Shown here in pieces: positions 16,064-23,858 of a stretch of 35,035 nt of DNA. Source of the stretch: DATBFX01 sp036558305 (GTDB lineage: Bacteria; Chloroflexota; Chloroflexia; Thermomicrobiales; UBA6265); the NCBI GenBank assembly GCA_036558305.1, contig DATBFX010000571.1:1-35035 (forward strand), in the 5' to 3' direction. How positions within the stretch are numbered: the stretch's first letter is position 1; each line of letters opens with the position of its first letter. The notes under the pieces were generated by a model. That model was not told the DNA's origin. It worked only from the letters and a program-made list of their open reading frames with translations, and ran no database searches. A program made the translations under genes and the position numbers.

Positions 16064-17449
16064 TCACGACTGCTGCATCTTGCGGATCTCGTCGGCGAGT
16101 TGCTTGAGACCGTCGGCCGGGCTGAGTTTGCCGTCGAAGATGTCGCGGGTGTACTTGTCGCGACGGAGGACGTTGAAGTCGGCGCGGTAGGGGCTCTGGT
16201 ATTGGGCGGGCGCCTCGGCACCAACCTCGGCGAAGAGTTTGCCGAGTTCCTGGCCGCCGAAGTAGTCGTCGGCCGAGTACATCCGCGGGTCGTCCCAGGC
16301 CGGTTTGAAGGCCGGCCAGAGTTTGATGGCGAGGTATTGCTGGACTTCGCCTTCCTTGGTCAGCATCGAGTAGCGGAGGAAGTCCCAGGCGGCGTCCTGT
16401 TTGTCGCTGGTTTTGACGATGCAGAGACCGGTGCCGCCCCAGACGCTGGTGCGGGCGCCGCCGGCGGCGAAGGCGGGCAGGTATTGCGCCTTCCACTTGC
16501 CGGCGAGGTCGGCGACGTTGTCCTTGAGGAAACCGGCGTACCAGTCGGCGCCGGGGATGGCGACGTACTGCCCCTCCTTGACCGCGGCGTACCAGGATTG
16601 GTCGGCGGCGGTGCCGAAGGCTTGCGCCCCGGCCGGCGGTTCGGCGGCGATCTTGTGCTCGTCGCGCAGGGCGAACAACCACTGGAGGGTTTCGATCGCC
16701 TCGGGCGAATCGGCGGTGACGTTGCCGTTGGCGTCGAAGGTGTCGAAACCGCGCTGGCGGAGGACGATGTCGTAGACGTCCCAGTTGATGGAGATGCCCT
16801 TGACGTTGTCCTTGACGAGCGGTTTGGTGGCGGCGATGAAGTCCTCCCAGGTCGCGAGCGGGATGGTGACGCCGGCGCCCTCGTAGATGTCGCTGCGGTA
16901 GTAGAGGACGACCGGAGTCAGGGCATGCTCGACGCCGTAGACGGTCTGACCGACGCTGTAGAGGGCCTCGCGGGAGGCGACGAGCTGGTCGAGATAGCCG
17001 CCGCTGGTCAGCTTCTCGGTGAGGTCGGCGAGACCGATGTCGCCCTTGATGAAGGCGCCGAAGCGGCCCTGTTCGATGTCGGCCAGATCGGGGGCGCCGA
17101 CACCGCCGGATTGGAAGGAGACCAGGAGCTTGTTGTGGTGGTCCTCGTAGGCGGTCTGGACGACGTTCAGCTCGAAGTCCGGATTGACTTGGGCCTTGTA
17201 GCCCTCGGCCATGGCGGTGAACCAGCGGGCATGGGTGTCGACGAAGGTCCAGAGTTCGAGTTTGACCGGCTTCGGCTCGATGGAGGAGGTGAAGTCGGGA
17301 ACGGTAATCGGCGCGTCCTGGGCGGGGGGCGCCGCCCAGGACGCGCGCGGTGCGCGACCGGTGAGCGCGGCGCCGCCGGCGAGACCGGCGCCGAGACGCA
17401 CGACCTGGCGACGCGAAAGACGGTGCTCCGGTCTGGACTCCGAGGGCAT
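16064..17449 (-). CDS. Carbohydrate ABC transporter solute-binding protein (family 1, CUT1)
   Basis: This 461-residue binding protein has a Tat-type signal (HRLSRRQVVRLGAGLAGGAALTG). It then shows the extracellular family 1 pattern: LELWTFVDTHARWFTAMAEGY, GAPDLADIEQGRFGAFI, and VWGGTGLCIVKTSDKQDAAWDFLRY. It captures the oligosaccharide for the two CUT1 permeases downstream. The ATG at 17449 was chosen because GAGAGGAG lies about 8 bases upstream; the long upstream extension is the promoter region. It is the first gene of the block, directly behind the promoter and operator at 17563-17620. Confidence 0.92.
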   Translation of the reverse strand: MPSESRPEHRLSRRQVVRLGAGLAGGAALTGRAPRASWAAPPAQDAPITVPDFTSSIEPKPVKLELWTFVDTHARWFTAMAEGYKAQVNPDFELNVVQTAYEDHHNKLLVSFQSGGVGAPDLADIEQGRFGAFIKGDIGLADLTEKLTSGGYLDQLVASREALYSVGQTVYGVEHALTPVVLYYRSDIYEGAGVTIPLATWEDFIAATKPLVKDNVKGISINWDVYDIVLRQRGFDTFDANGNVTADSPEAIETLQWLFALRDEHKIAAEPPAGAQAFGTAADQSWYAAVKEGQYVAIPGADWYAGFLKDNVADLAGKWKAQYLPAFAAGGARTSVWGGTGLCIVKTSDKQDAAWDFLRYSMLTKEGEVQQYLAIKLWPAFKPAWDDPRMYSADDYFGGQELGKLFAEVGAEAPAQYQSPYRADFNVLRRDKYTRDIFDGKLSPADGLKQLADEIRKMQQS

Positions 17450-17562
17450 GGTCGTCTCCTCTCGTGGTCGTCGGCTCCCGCGACCCCGTGGCGGACGGTG
17501 GATTTTGGCCTGCCGCTCACCGGCAGGGTGGCGAGGAGTCTGGCGATTGCGCCTGGACAAAC

Positions 17563-17620
17563 TGGTCTGACCGGTCAGATCGCTGCGCCACACGATACCC
17601 AGTAAGACGGCCGAAGTCAA
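17563..17620 (-). promoter_or_regulatory. Promoter and operator of the catabolic operon
   Basis: On the minus strand TTGACT (17615-17620) and TATCGT (17592-17597) are separated by 17 bases, a good sigma-70 promoter. About 12 bases past the -10 lies the perfect 14-bp palindrome TCTGACCGGTCAGA (17566-17579), which also contains GGTC-T-GACC. It would cover the transcription start, the usual place for a repressor. The dyad style fits a FadR-type GntR protein, and one is encoded in the operon at 10853-11641. Confidence 0.65.
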
Positions 17621-17772
17621 GAGGGAAGGGCGCGGCAACCTGATCAACGGCAGGCGTCGCCGAGGGACCGAGGGGGTTTTGCTAGACTGGATGGGGACGC
17701 CTCTTGCGTTGCTTTAACGCTGCCGTCAGTCCATCGTGCAACGACGATGCGCATGGTGCATCGGGTCCGACA

Positions 17773-17802
17773 GAGGACCTCCGCTGGCCGGCGGAGGTCC
17801 TC
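17773..17802. repeat. Perfect 12-bp stem-loop upstream of the SDR gene
   Basis: GAGGACCTCCGC (17773-17784) and GCGGAGGTCCTC (17791-17802) form a perfect stem with a 6-base loop. It lies in the long gap between the divergent promoter and the SDR start. No T-tract follows on either strand, so it is not a clear terminator. It could be an mRNA leader structure or a protein-binding dyad. The rest of the 17621-17878 gap has no feature I can support. Confidence 0.6.
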
Positions 17803-17878
17803 TCCCGTCGTCGTTCCGCCAGAGCGCGGTCTCGGATCAGACGTGGGTGCATCGACCAGAGAACGGGCAGGAATTTCC

Positions 17879-18640
17879 ATGGAAGGGATCGACGGACTCA
17901 ACATCGCAATCACGGGTGGCGCCGGCGACATCGGCGCGGCGATGGGCGCCGAGTTGACGCGACTTGGTGCGAACGTCACGCTGATCGACCGGAAGTCGGC
18001 GGCAGAGGCAGAACCGTGGCTGGAGCGGGCCGGCCGGAACGGCGCCGTCGCCTACGTGCCGGCCGACGTGCGCGATCGGGCGGCGATCGAGGCGGCGCTG
18101 GCGGCGATTGAGCCGCTCGACGTGGCGATCGCCAATCAGGCGATCGGCCACGGAATTCCGTTCCTGGATATCACGGAAGAGCAGTGGCAAGAACACCTCG
18201 ACGTCAACCTGACGGGGTGCTTCAACGTCGGGCAGGCGGCGGCGCGGTTGATGGTGGAGCGGGGGCAACCGGGGCGGATCATCTTCACAGGGACGTGGGT
18301 GCAGGAGGTGCCGTGGCCGGAGATCGCCGCCTATTCGGCGACGAAGGCCGGGGTGAGGATGCTGGCGCGGTCGATGGCGCGCGAGCTGGCGGTGCACAAG
18401 ATCCTGGTCAACGTCGTCGCGCCCGGCATCGTCTACGCCGGGTTGGCCAAGCACCAGATGGAGACGGAGCCGCAGTATGCGCGGCGCGTCCGCCACGTGA
18501 TCCCGCTCGGCGATCTGCAGACGGCCGAGCAGGTGGCGAAGGCGACGGCGTTCCTCTGCTCGGACGGGGCGGACTACATGACCGGCTCGGTGCTGCTGGC
18601 GGACGGGGGCTTGTCGCTGTTCCAATTCGACGAGGAGTAG
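17879..18640 (+). CDS. Short-chain dehydrogenase/reductase (SDR)
   Basis: This 253-residue classical SDR oxidises or reduces a hydroxyl/keto group with NAD(P). The cofactor loop is TGGAGDIG (residues 12-19), with D37 in TLIDRK suggesting a preference for NAD. The catalytic N110 (DVNLTG) and Y152-x3-K156 (YSATK) are present. The usual active-site serine appears to be replaced by threonine (T139 in IIFTGTW). The ATG at 17879 was chosen because the Rossmann fold starts just after it and GGCAGGAA lies upstream. It is divergent from the sugar-uptake operon and probably oxidises the imported sugar. Confidence 0.87.
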   Translation: MEGIDGLNIAITGGAGDIGAAMGAELTRLGANVTLIDRKSAAEAEPWLERAGRNGAVAYVPADVRDRAAIEAALAAIEPLDVAIANQAIGHGIPFLDITEEQWQEHLDVNLTGCFNVGQAAARLMVERGQPGRIIFTGTWVQEVPWPEIAAYSATKAGVRMLARSMARELAVHKILVNVVAPGIVYAGLAKHQMETEPQYARRVRHVIPLGDLQTAEQVAKATAFLCSDGADYMTGSVLLADGGLSLFQFDEE

Positions 18641-18665
18641 GTGACGGCTGACCGGTGAAGCACGA

Positions 18666-18974
18666 TCAGTCGCGAGCCTGCTCACCCAATCGTTCCTGGA
18701 CCCACCGACGGACCAGGGTCGCGGGACTCATCCGGCGCACTCGGGCACATGTCGTTAGCTCAGCAAGCGTCTTGTCATCGAAACGCAGCCAGATGCCATT
18801 CTCCGGTTGTGCCGCCTCGAAGCGAACATCCGTGACTTCTTCCCAGTCACCCGGATAGTCGCCCATGTCGTGGGTATCGATGAACTCGGCGGCCTCTTCG
18901 ACCGTGCGAAATGTGGGGATGTGACTTTCTAAGGTTGTCGCCGAATCGGGGTTTTCGCGGTTAGGTAGTGCCAT
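18666..18974 (-). CDS. CopG/BrnA-like antitoxin
   Basis: This 102-residue protein matches the CopG_antitoxin (BrnA-like) pattern: HIPTFRTVEEAAEFIDTHDMGDY in the toxin-binding half, then a ribbon-helix-helix region near GIWLRFDDKTLAELTTCARVRRMSPATLVRRWV. Such proteins neutralise BrnT-type RNases and repress their operon. The ATG at 18974 has a strong AGGAGG 9 bases upstream. The expected toxin reading frame lies immediately upstream and overlaps this start, but it is damaged (18961-19237). This looks like an antitoxin that has outlived its toxin. Confidence 0.82.
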   Translation of the reverse strand: MALPNRENPDSATTLESHIPTFRTVEEAAEFIDTHDMGDYPGDWEEVTDVRFEAAQPENGIWLRFDDKTLAELTTCARVRRMSPATLVRRWVQERLGEQARD

Positions 18975-19237
18975 GGGCTTGCCACCTCCTCTGCTGCGCA
19001 CGGAACTGGCGTCGTTCGGCCGCGCTGGCATCCCTGGCAGTGACGAGCCCAAACAGACCGGGTTCGTCGCGCGGTCCCAGAAAGACCGAAAGGTGCCGAC
19101 CGCCCAAAGTCTGGCCCGCCACCCGGTAATATCCTCGTCGCTCACGATAAATTATCGACTCCCCAAAGACGACCTCGTCTACCTCTTGTCACCGGTCTGG
19201 TCCCCACGATCAGGATGACCGTTTGCCGCTCCCGCAT
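18961..19237 (-). pseudogene. Decayed BrnT-like toxin
   Basis: A minus-strand frame open from 19188 to the TAA at 18961 reads EVDEVVFGESIIYRERRG, then YYRVAGQTLGGRHLSVFLGP and LVTARDASAAERR. This is the core and C-terminus of a BrnT-like RNase toxin. It has no usable start codon: a TGA lies just before 19188 and no ATG occurs in frame. An ATG with AAGGGG upstream (19237) begins another frame, which would supply only a short N-terminus ending TRPVTR. The family segment usually carrying WD and the catalytic H-ARHGV is missing. A frameshift plus a small deletion would explain this. It overlaps the BrnA-like start by 14 bp, the normal toxin-antitoxin geometry. Confidence 0.6.
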
Positions 19238-19409
19238 GGTTGCCCCTTCGCCGGCTTGGTTCGCCTCCAGCCTGAAGGCTCCCGCGACGCAGCGTGGTAC
19301 GCTCGGAAGGCAACCTGGTCGCAGGTGGTTCATCGCGGCTGATGCGGGTGGGTCGGGCGCGCGGGGCGGCGTTCGACCAGTTCGCGAAGCGCTCCGGGAA
19401 GGGGAAGCC

Positions 19410-20024
19410 ATGGAATCGTCGGGGCGTCGTGATGCGGCCGAGCCGCCGATCGTCAACATCGTCGGGGAGTCGGTCGCGCTGGGGCCGCACCAGCGGGATC
19501 TGCTGCCGACGTACCAACGCTGGATCAACGATTTCGGCACGCTCCGCACGGTCGGTGCCGTGCCGCCGGGGCCGACGACGATGGAGCAGGAGACGGCCTG
19601 GTACGACGGGCACCTGGCGTCCGGTGAGGTCCGGTTCACGATCTACGAGCGAGCGACGTGGCGTCCGGTCGGGACCACCGCCCTCCACGGGATCGACCAC
19701 CGGAACCGGACGGCGGTGTTCGGCATCATGATCGGCGAGATCGGCAGCCGAGGGAAGGGCTACGGCACCGAGGCGACCCGCCTGATGCTGGACTATGCCT
19801 TTACCGCCCTCGGGTTGCACAGCGTGATGCTCACCGTCGCCGAATACAACCTGGCCGGACGCCGCGCGTACGAAAAGGCCGGATTTCGGGTATTCGGTCG
19901 CCGTCGGCACTGCCGGTGGTTGAGCGGTCGGTTGTGGGACGACGTCTACATGGATTGCCTGGCGACCGAGTTCACCAGTCCCGTCCTGACGCGTGTCTTC
20001 GCGCCGGACGAACCGAGGACCTGA
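19410..20024 (+). CDS. GNAT acetyltransferase (RimJ/RimL type)
   Basis: This 204-residue GNAT enzyme transfers an acetyl group from acetyl-CoA, probably to an amine on a protein or small molecule. The core shows VFGIMIGEIGSRGKGYGTEATRLMLDYAF, with the acetyl-CoA loop RGKGYG, and then NLAGRRAYEKAGFRVFGRRR, the usual last motif of this family. The ATG at 19410 is preceded by GGGAAGGGGAAG. It stands alone on the plus strand and converges with the DinB gene, 14 bp away. The substrate is unknown. Confidence 0.83.
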   Translation: MESSGRRDAAEPPIVNIVGESVALGPHQRDLLPTYQRWINDFGTLRTVGAVPPGPTTMEQETAWYDGHLASGEVRFTIYERATWRPVGTTALHGIDHRNRTAVFGIMIGEIGSRGKGYGTEATRLMLDYAFTALGLHSVMLTVAEYNLAGRRAYEKAGFRVFGRRRHCRWLSGRLWDDVYMDCLATEFTSPVLTRVFAPDEPRT

Positions 20025-20038
20025 CAAAGCAGGTCCGA

Positions 20039-20536
20039 TTACGCCTCCCGCTCGTGCTCCCACCGATCATCGCCACGGTAGAGCGAGCGCAGGTGGTTGA
20101 TCTCGCCGGTGTGGTAGAGGTCGTGCTGGATCATGATCATGACGATCCAGCGGGTCGGTTTCGGTTCGCCCCAGTTGGTCATCCGGGGTCGGTCGAGGTC
20201 GGCGTCGGTGAGGGTGGCGAGGCTGTGGCGAAGACTCGCGTGTGCTTCGCGCAGCCAGGCGAGGGCCGTGGTCGTGTCGGCAACGGCGCGTTCGCCGGTC
20301 ACGAGGGGGTGGTCCCAGTCGAGACTGGCGTCGCCGAAGGCATGGTTGTCGTACATGAACGTGCAGCCGCCGACGTGGGCGACGAGGTCGCGCAGCGACC
20401 GGTCGCCGCCGGTCGGTTTCCAGAGCCATTCTTCGGGCGCGATGGCGCGGAGGTTGCCGAGCAGGGAGTGCCAGTCGTCGCCGGCGAACGCTTCGTCGAG
20501 GAGATAGAGGAGCTGGTCGACGGCCGGTTCGGTCAT
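20039..20536 (-). CDS. DinB/YfiT-family metal-binding four-helix protein
   Basis: This 165-residue protein of the DinB superfamily folds as a four-helix bundle with a three-histidine metal site. The histidines appear as LRDLVAHVGG (H54) and MIQHDLYHTGEINHLRSLY near the C-terminus. Some relatives are thiol-dependent transferases using mycothiol or bacillithiol; the substrate here is unknown. The ATG at 20536 was preferred over upstream GTG/ATG codons because GGAGG is 8 bases away. It follows the PPOX gene with overlapping codons, so the two form an operon. Confidence 0.8.
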   Translation of the reverse strand: MTEPAVDQLLYLLDEAFAGDDWHSLLGNLRAIAPEEWLWKPTGGDRSLRDLVAHVGGCTFMYDNHAFGDASLDWDHPLVTGERAVADTTTALAWLREAHASLRHSLATLTDADLDRPRMTNWGEPKPTRWIVMIMIQHDLYHTGEINHLRSLYRGDDRWEHEREA

Positions 20537-20541
20537 GGGCA

Positions 20542-21102
20542 TCACCTCCGGACGTTGAAGCGACGGACACCCGCGTCCTCAAAGAGCCAGCGAGTTTGGC
20601 TGAACGAAGTCCCCTTGCGGAAACCGAAGACCGCCGCCGGCGCGACTTCGAGCGCCAGCCGCGGCCGCTCGTAGATCTCGCCGCCCACACCGTAGAAGGC
20701 GCCGTCGCGCACGGTGAAGATGAAGGGCGGGCCGTACTTCGTCGCCAGCGCGTCGGCGAAGCGCCGGAGCTTGACCTCGTCGCACACCGGCACCGCCTCG
20801 CCTGCGACGACCACGTCGAGCCCGTCGCCGATGGCGTTGTTCCCGGTCGTGAGGACGACGTTCGGGTTGTGGGCGAGGTTCTTCGCTTTGCGCTCGTCGG
20901 GACCGGTGACGACGTAGAGCGCGTCGTCGATCCAGGCGGCAATCAGCGGCGTGACGTGTGGGCGCCCGTCTGGGCGCACCGTCGTCAGCCAGTAGACCTC
21001 CGCCTTCTCCAGGATCTCGCGCGCTTCTGCCCACGCTGTCGGGGTGGCGCCGTCGCTGCTGAACCGCGGCTCCAGCTCGGGTAAGGGGTTCGTATTCGTC
21101 AT
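20542..21102 (-). CDS. Pyridoxamine 5'-phosphate oxidase-like (PPOX) flavoprotein
   Basis: This 186-residue split-barrel protein probably binds FMN or F420 and reduces or oxidises a small molecule. The family core is VYWLTTVRPDGRPHVTPLIAAWIDDALYVVTGPDERKAKNLAHNPNVVL, with the cofactor-binding RPDGRPHVTP turn. This is the first of three PPOX-type genes within 5.5 kb. GAGAGGAG precedes the ATG. It is translationally coupled to the DinB gene. The actual substrate cannot be read from sequence. Confidence 0.85.
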   Translation of the reverse strand: MTNTNPLPELEPRFSSDGATPTAWAEAREILEKAEVYWLTTVRPDGRPHVTPLIAAWIDDALYVVTGPDERKAKNLAHNPNVVLTTGNNAIGDGLDVVVAGEAVPVCDEVKLRRFADALATKYGPPFIFTVRDGAFYGVGGEIYERPRLALEVAPAAVFGFRKGTSFSQTRWLFEDAGVRRFNVRR

Positions 21103-21472
21103 CGCTCCTCTCCTCTCAGACCGAGGATCGGCCGTTGCTGTGGCCGTGCCGTCAACAGTTCACCGCGTACCGCCAGCAGGAGACGGCCGATCCAGAACGG
21201 TCGGGAGTCGGTGGATGTGGACGTCGATTCACCCGCGGGGATCGCCGTGGTGGCAAGGGGACCAAGGGAGCGCATCAATTCCGGCACGTCGCCGGCGGGA
21301 AGAACGACTGGGAGCAACATCGAATGCGCCTTTCTCGGAGAGCGTCAACGTGTGCGGCGGGAAGGGTTTGGACACCAGCGAGATGTCGATGAAAGAACGC
21401 GCGTTCGATGTCGATGTGAGACGTCCCCTGGGCGTTGTCCACGCGCTGGACACGGCACCGCGACCGGGCTTG
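21103..21472. other. 370-base gap with no supported gene
   Basis: This stretch lies between the PPOX start and the end of the RibD-like gene. A minus-strand frame of 73 codons (21099-21320) ends inside it with a hydrophobic start (MLLPVVLPAGDVPELMRS), but it has no clear ribosome site and no family resemblance. It should contain the promoter of the PPOX-DinB pair, but I see no convincing boxes. The ECF-like element seen elsewhere in the window is absent here. Confidence 0.5.
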
Positions 21473-22099
21473 TCATGTGGTCTGGTTCTTTGCGACCCGA
21501 AACCGAAGGTGCGTGACGCCGGGTGAGGCGATAACCCGCGTGGTTTCCAACTCGATCTGCGTCGGGTCGAGGCGGTCGAAGAGCCGTTTGCCGGCGCCGA
21601 AGAGGACGGGGACGAGGTGAATCTGGATTTCGTCGAGCCGCCCGGCACGCAAGACCTGTTGGATCACGCTGGCGCCTCCTGCCACCAAGACGTCTTTGTC
21701 GCCGGCGGCAGCGGTCGCCTGGTCGAGCGCGCGTTCGATACCGTCGTTGACGAAGGCGAAGGTCGTCCCACCCTGCTTGACCAGCGGTTCTCGCGCGTCG
21801 TGGGTGACGACGAACACCGGCATGTGAAACGGCGGTTCCTCCCCCCAGCCGTCGGCGAAGTCGAACATGCGCTTGCCCAGCACGATGGCGCCGGCGCGGT
21901 CGAAGGTCTCGGCGAGCACGTCGGCGTCGGTTCCGGATTTGCCGCCGGTCATGCCGTGCGGCTCCCGCCAGCTCTCGAGGTCGAAGAGCCATTGGTGGAG
22001 CCGTTCGCCGCCGATGCCGAGGCCGTGCTCCGGGCTGTCGTCGGGACCGGTGATGAATCCATCAAGGGACATCGAGATGTCCGCGGCGACTTTAGCCAT
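21473..22099 (-). CDS. RibD C-terminal/dihydrofolate-reductase-like protein (copy 1)
   Basis: This 208-residue NADPH-dependent reductase-like protein has the DHFR fold found in the C-terminal half of RibD. It opens KVAADISMSLDGFITGPDDSPEHGLG, then AGAIVLGKRMFDFADGW and DKDVLVAGGASVIQQVLRAGRLDEIQIHLVPVLFGAGKRLFD, the family signature. The true substrate of such stand-alone proteins is generally unknown. The ATG at 22099 has AAAGGAG upstream and overlaps the end of the preceding small gene. It is the last gene of the operon that starts at the YCII gene at 23839. Confidence 0.87.
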   Translation of the reverse strand: MAKVAADISMSLDGFITGPDDSPEHGLGIGGERLHQWLFDLESWREPHGMTGGKSGTDADVLAETFDRAGAIVLGKRMFDFADGWGEEPPFHMPVFVVTHDAREPLVKQGGTTFAFVNDGIERALDQATAAAGDKDVLVAGGASVIQQVLRAGRLDEIQIHLVPVLFGAGKRLFDRLDPTQIELETTRVIASPGVTHLRFRVAKNQTT

Positions 22100-22301
22100 G
22101 AGTGTGCTCCTTTCGGCGTGCATGTAACCAGACGGCGAAGCGGAACAGCGCCTGGTAGCCGATCCGTTCGTAGCCGGGCGGCCCATGACCCTCGATCGAC
22201 TCCGTCCAATTGATCAGGTAGCGGCGCAGGAGGGAGTCCTCGACGGCAGTATCCGGTTCCCAGCCGGCGCGCAGGTTGGGATCGAGCACCTGAACGGGCA
22301 T
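22092..22301 (-). CDS. Small hypothetical protein in the YCII/RibD operon
   Basis: This 69-residue frame, MPVQVLDPNLRAGWEPDTAV..., is probably real. AAGGAG lies 9 bases before its ATG, it fits between two operon genes, and its stop overlaps the next start. It is rich in aromatic and charged residues (LLRRYLINWTESIEGHG, GYQALFRFAVWLHARR) and has no signal peptide. No family is recognised. Confidence 0.55.
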   Translation of the reverse strand: MPVQVLDPNLRAGWEPDTAVEDSLLRRYLINWTESIEGHGPPGYERIGYQALFRFAVWLHARRKEHTHG

Positions 22302-22339
22302 GCGTCGACTCCTTCGGCGTGCGGTGGTGCAACGCGGAT

Positions 22340-22795
22340 TTAGCCAGCCGCCCCGGAGAAGTCGGCGGTGAACCAGCGGTCCGGGCGGATGGTAAAGAGC
22401 ACGAGATCGGGGCCGGGGTTGGCGAGTTCGGCCCCGACGACCCCCTGGGTCTGCTCCTCGGGGAGGTAGCGGCGGACGATGGCGAGCATCTGATCCGCCG
22501 AGGGCGGTCGGTCGATCCGGACGACCGTGCCCTCGACGGAAACGTACTTGTAGGGGAACTGCTCCTTTTGGTCGAGGATGCTGAGGACGCCCGCTTTTTC
22601 GATCAGCGCCGTCTTGCGCGCCTTGCGCCCCTGGGTACCGGTGAAGAAGGTCAGGTTGCCGCCAGGTTCGTAGGTGTACCAGAACGGGGCGGTGAGGGGT
22701 GGTCGGTCGTCGTCGCGCGCCACGCTGATAGCGGCGATGTGCGGTTCGGCGAGGAAGGCTTCGCGCGCCTCCTTGGTGAGGTGAGGTAGGGCCAT
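22340..22795 (-). CDS. PPOX-like flavin/F420-dependent protein (copy 2)
   Basis: This 151-residue split-barrel protein shows IAAISVARDDDRPPLTAPFWYTYEPGGNLTFFTGTQGRKARKTALIEKAGVLSI and a C-terminal VLFTIRPDRWFTADFS. The layout is that of the PPOX/F420-binding group found in actinobacteria and Chloroflexota, probably an oxidoreductase acting on an unknown small molecule. It lies 37 bp after a RibD-like gene in the same operon. Confidence 0.82.
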   Translation of the reverse strand: MALPHLTKEAREAFLAEPHIAAISVARDDDRPPLTAPFWYTYEPGGNLTFFTGTQGRKARKTALIEKAGVLSILDQKEQFPYKYVSVEGTVVRIDRPPSADQMLAIVRRYLPEEQTQGVVGAELANPGPDLVLFTIRPDRWFTADFSGAAG

Positions 22796-22832
22796 GAGTG
22801 CTCTCCTGGGAAGGGGGCGGAGGAACCGTGGC

Positions 22833-23381
22833 TTATGCCCGCTTCGGTTCGTAGGTGAGGATGACGATACCGGAGGCGAGGGGCTTGGTGGCGACGAGGT
22901 TCATGACGGTGCTGTCGATCCCGTCCCGGAAGAGGCGCTTGCCCTTGCCCAGGACGATCGGGTGGAGCATGAACCGGAACTCGTCGACGAGTCCGTGCGC
23001 CAGAAGCGTTTCGACGAGCTTGCCGCTGCCGGCGACGAGGATGTTTTTGCCGTCCTGCTGCTTGAGCTTGGCGACCTCCTCCGGGACGTTGCCGCGGATG
23101 ATGTGCGAATTGTTCCAGTCGGCCTTTTGCAGGGTGGTCGAGACGACGTACTTGGGCATGGTGTTCATGCGGTCGGCGAACCCCATCTCGTCGGTGAAGT
23201 TCGGCCAGGCGGCGGCGAAGCCCTCGTAGGTGAGGCGGCCCAGCAGTTGGGCGTCGCTCTCGAAGAGTTCGTCGTACTTGAATTTGCCGGCTTCGTCGTC
23301 GAAGAAGGGGCCGGACCAGTGGCCGGGCTCCTCGAAGACGCCGTCGAGGCTGACGTACTCGGTAACGACGAGTTTTCTCAT
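22833..23381 (-). CDS. RibD C-terminal/dihydrofolate-reductase-like protein (copy 2)
   Basis: This 182-residue DHFR-fold reductase begins MRKLVVTEYVSLDGVFEEPGHW, a typical start for the family. It has LLGRLTYEGFAAAWPNF and KNILVAGSGKLVETLLAHGLVDEFRFMLHPIVLGKGKRLF. The ATG at 23381 has AGGAG upstream; the long in-frame extension overlaps the YCII gene in another frame and is not coding. It is closer in sequence to copy 3 (29335-29919) than to copy 1, since copies 2 and 3 share MRKxVxxxxSLDGV and PKYVVSTTL. It is second in the operon behind the ECF-like promoter at 23877-23910. Confidence 0.88.
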   Translation of the reverse strand: MRKLVVTEYVSLDGVFEEPGHWSGPFFDDEAGKFKYDELFESDAQLLGRLTYEGFAAAWPNFTDEMGFADRMNTMPKYVVSTTLQKADWNNSHIIRGNVPEEVAKLKQQDGKNILVAGSGKLVETLLAHGLVDEFRFMLHPIVLGKGKRLFRDGIDSTVMNLVATKPLASGIVILTYEPKRA

Positions 23382-23482
23382 CTGCTTCTTCTCCTGCTGC
23401 ACGATGGGGGAGCCCGTGGTCGGGTCCCATGAGATGTCCATCGGGTGTTGTCGCCGCAAGACCGTTGCCGGGTGCGGCGTGG

Positions 23483-23839
23483 CTACGTCGGGTCGATGTC
23501 TTTGAGCGGTCGGACCTCGATCGATCCCAGGCGGGCCGGCGGCATCTTCGCGGCGACGCGGATGGCGTCGTTGAGATCGGTGGCGTCGATCAGGTAGAAA
23601 CCGCCAAGCTGCTCCTTGGTCTCGGCGTTGGGGCCGCCGGTGATCGCCAGCTTGCCGTGGCGAACCCGGATCGTCGTCGCCGTGTCGACGGGTTGCAACG
23701 GCGACGAGACCAGGTAGTGACCGCTTTTGCGCAGCTCTTCTCGGTAGTCGAGGTCCTCCTCCACGAATGCCTCGTACTCGACGTCGGACAAGGCGTCCAG
23801 TTTCGTCTCCTCGTGGTAGACCAGACACAGGTACTTCAT
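23483..23839 (-). CDS. YCII/DGPF-domain protein (copy 1)
   Basis: This 118-residue protein has the YCII-related (DGPF) fold, a small ferredoxin-like dimer: MKYLCLVYHEETKLDALSDVEYE, then the DGPF position reading ITGGPNAETKEQLGGFYLID and AAKMPPARLGSIEVRPL. DGPF proteins are the characteristic neighbours and presumed targets of ECF42-type sigma factors, though their biochemical role is unclear. It is the first gene after the ECF-like promoter (23877-23910) and leads a five-gene operon running to 21473. Confidence 0.87.
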   Translation of the reverse strand: MKYLCLVYHEETKLDALSDVEYEAFVEEDLDYREELRKSGHYLVSSPLQPVDTATTIRVRHGKLAITGGPNAETKEQLGGFYLIDATDLNDAIRVAAKMPPARLGSIEVRPLKDIDPT

Positions 23840-23858
23840 CGGGTCCTCCGCCGCTCAC

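Noticed and set aside
16100..17605. Plus-strand open frame of 501 codons
   Set aside because: It is antisense to the CUT1 binding-protein gene, with a repetitive V/E/G/D composition and no ribosome site.
21099..21320. Possible 73-residue protein before the PPOX gene
   Set aside because: No ribosome site or family resemblance. Coding remains possible but cannot be supported.
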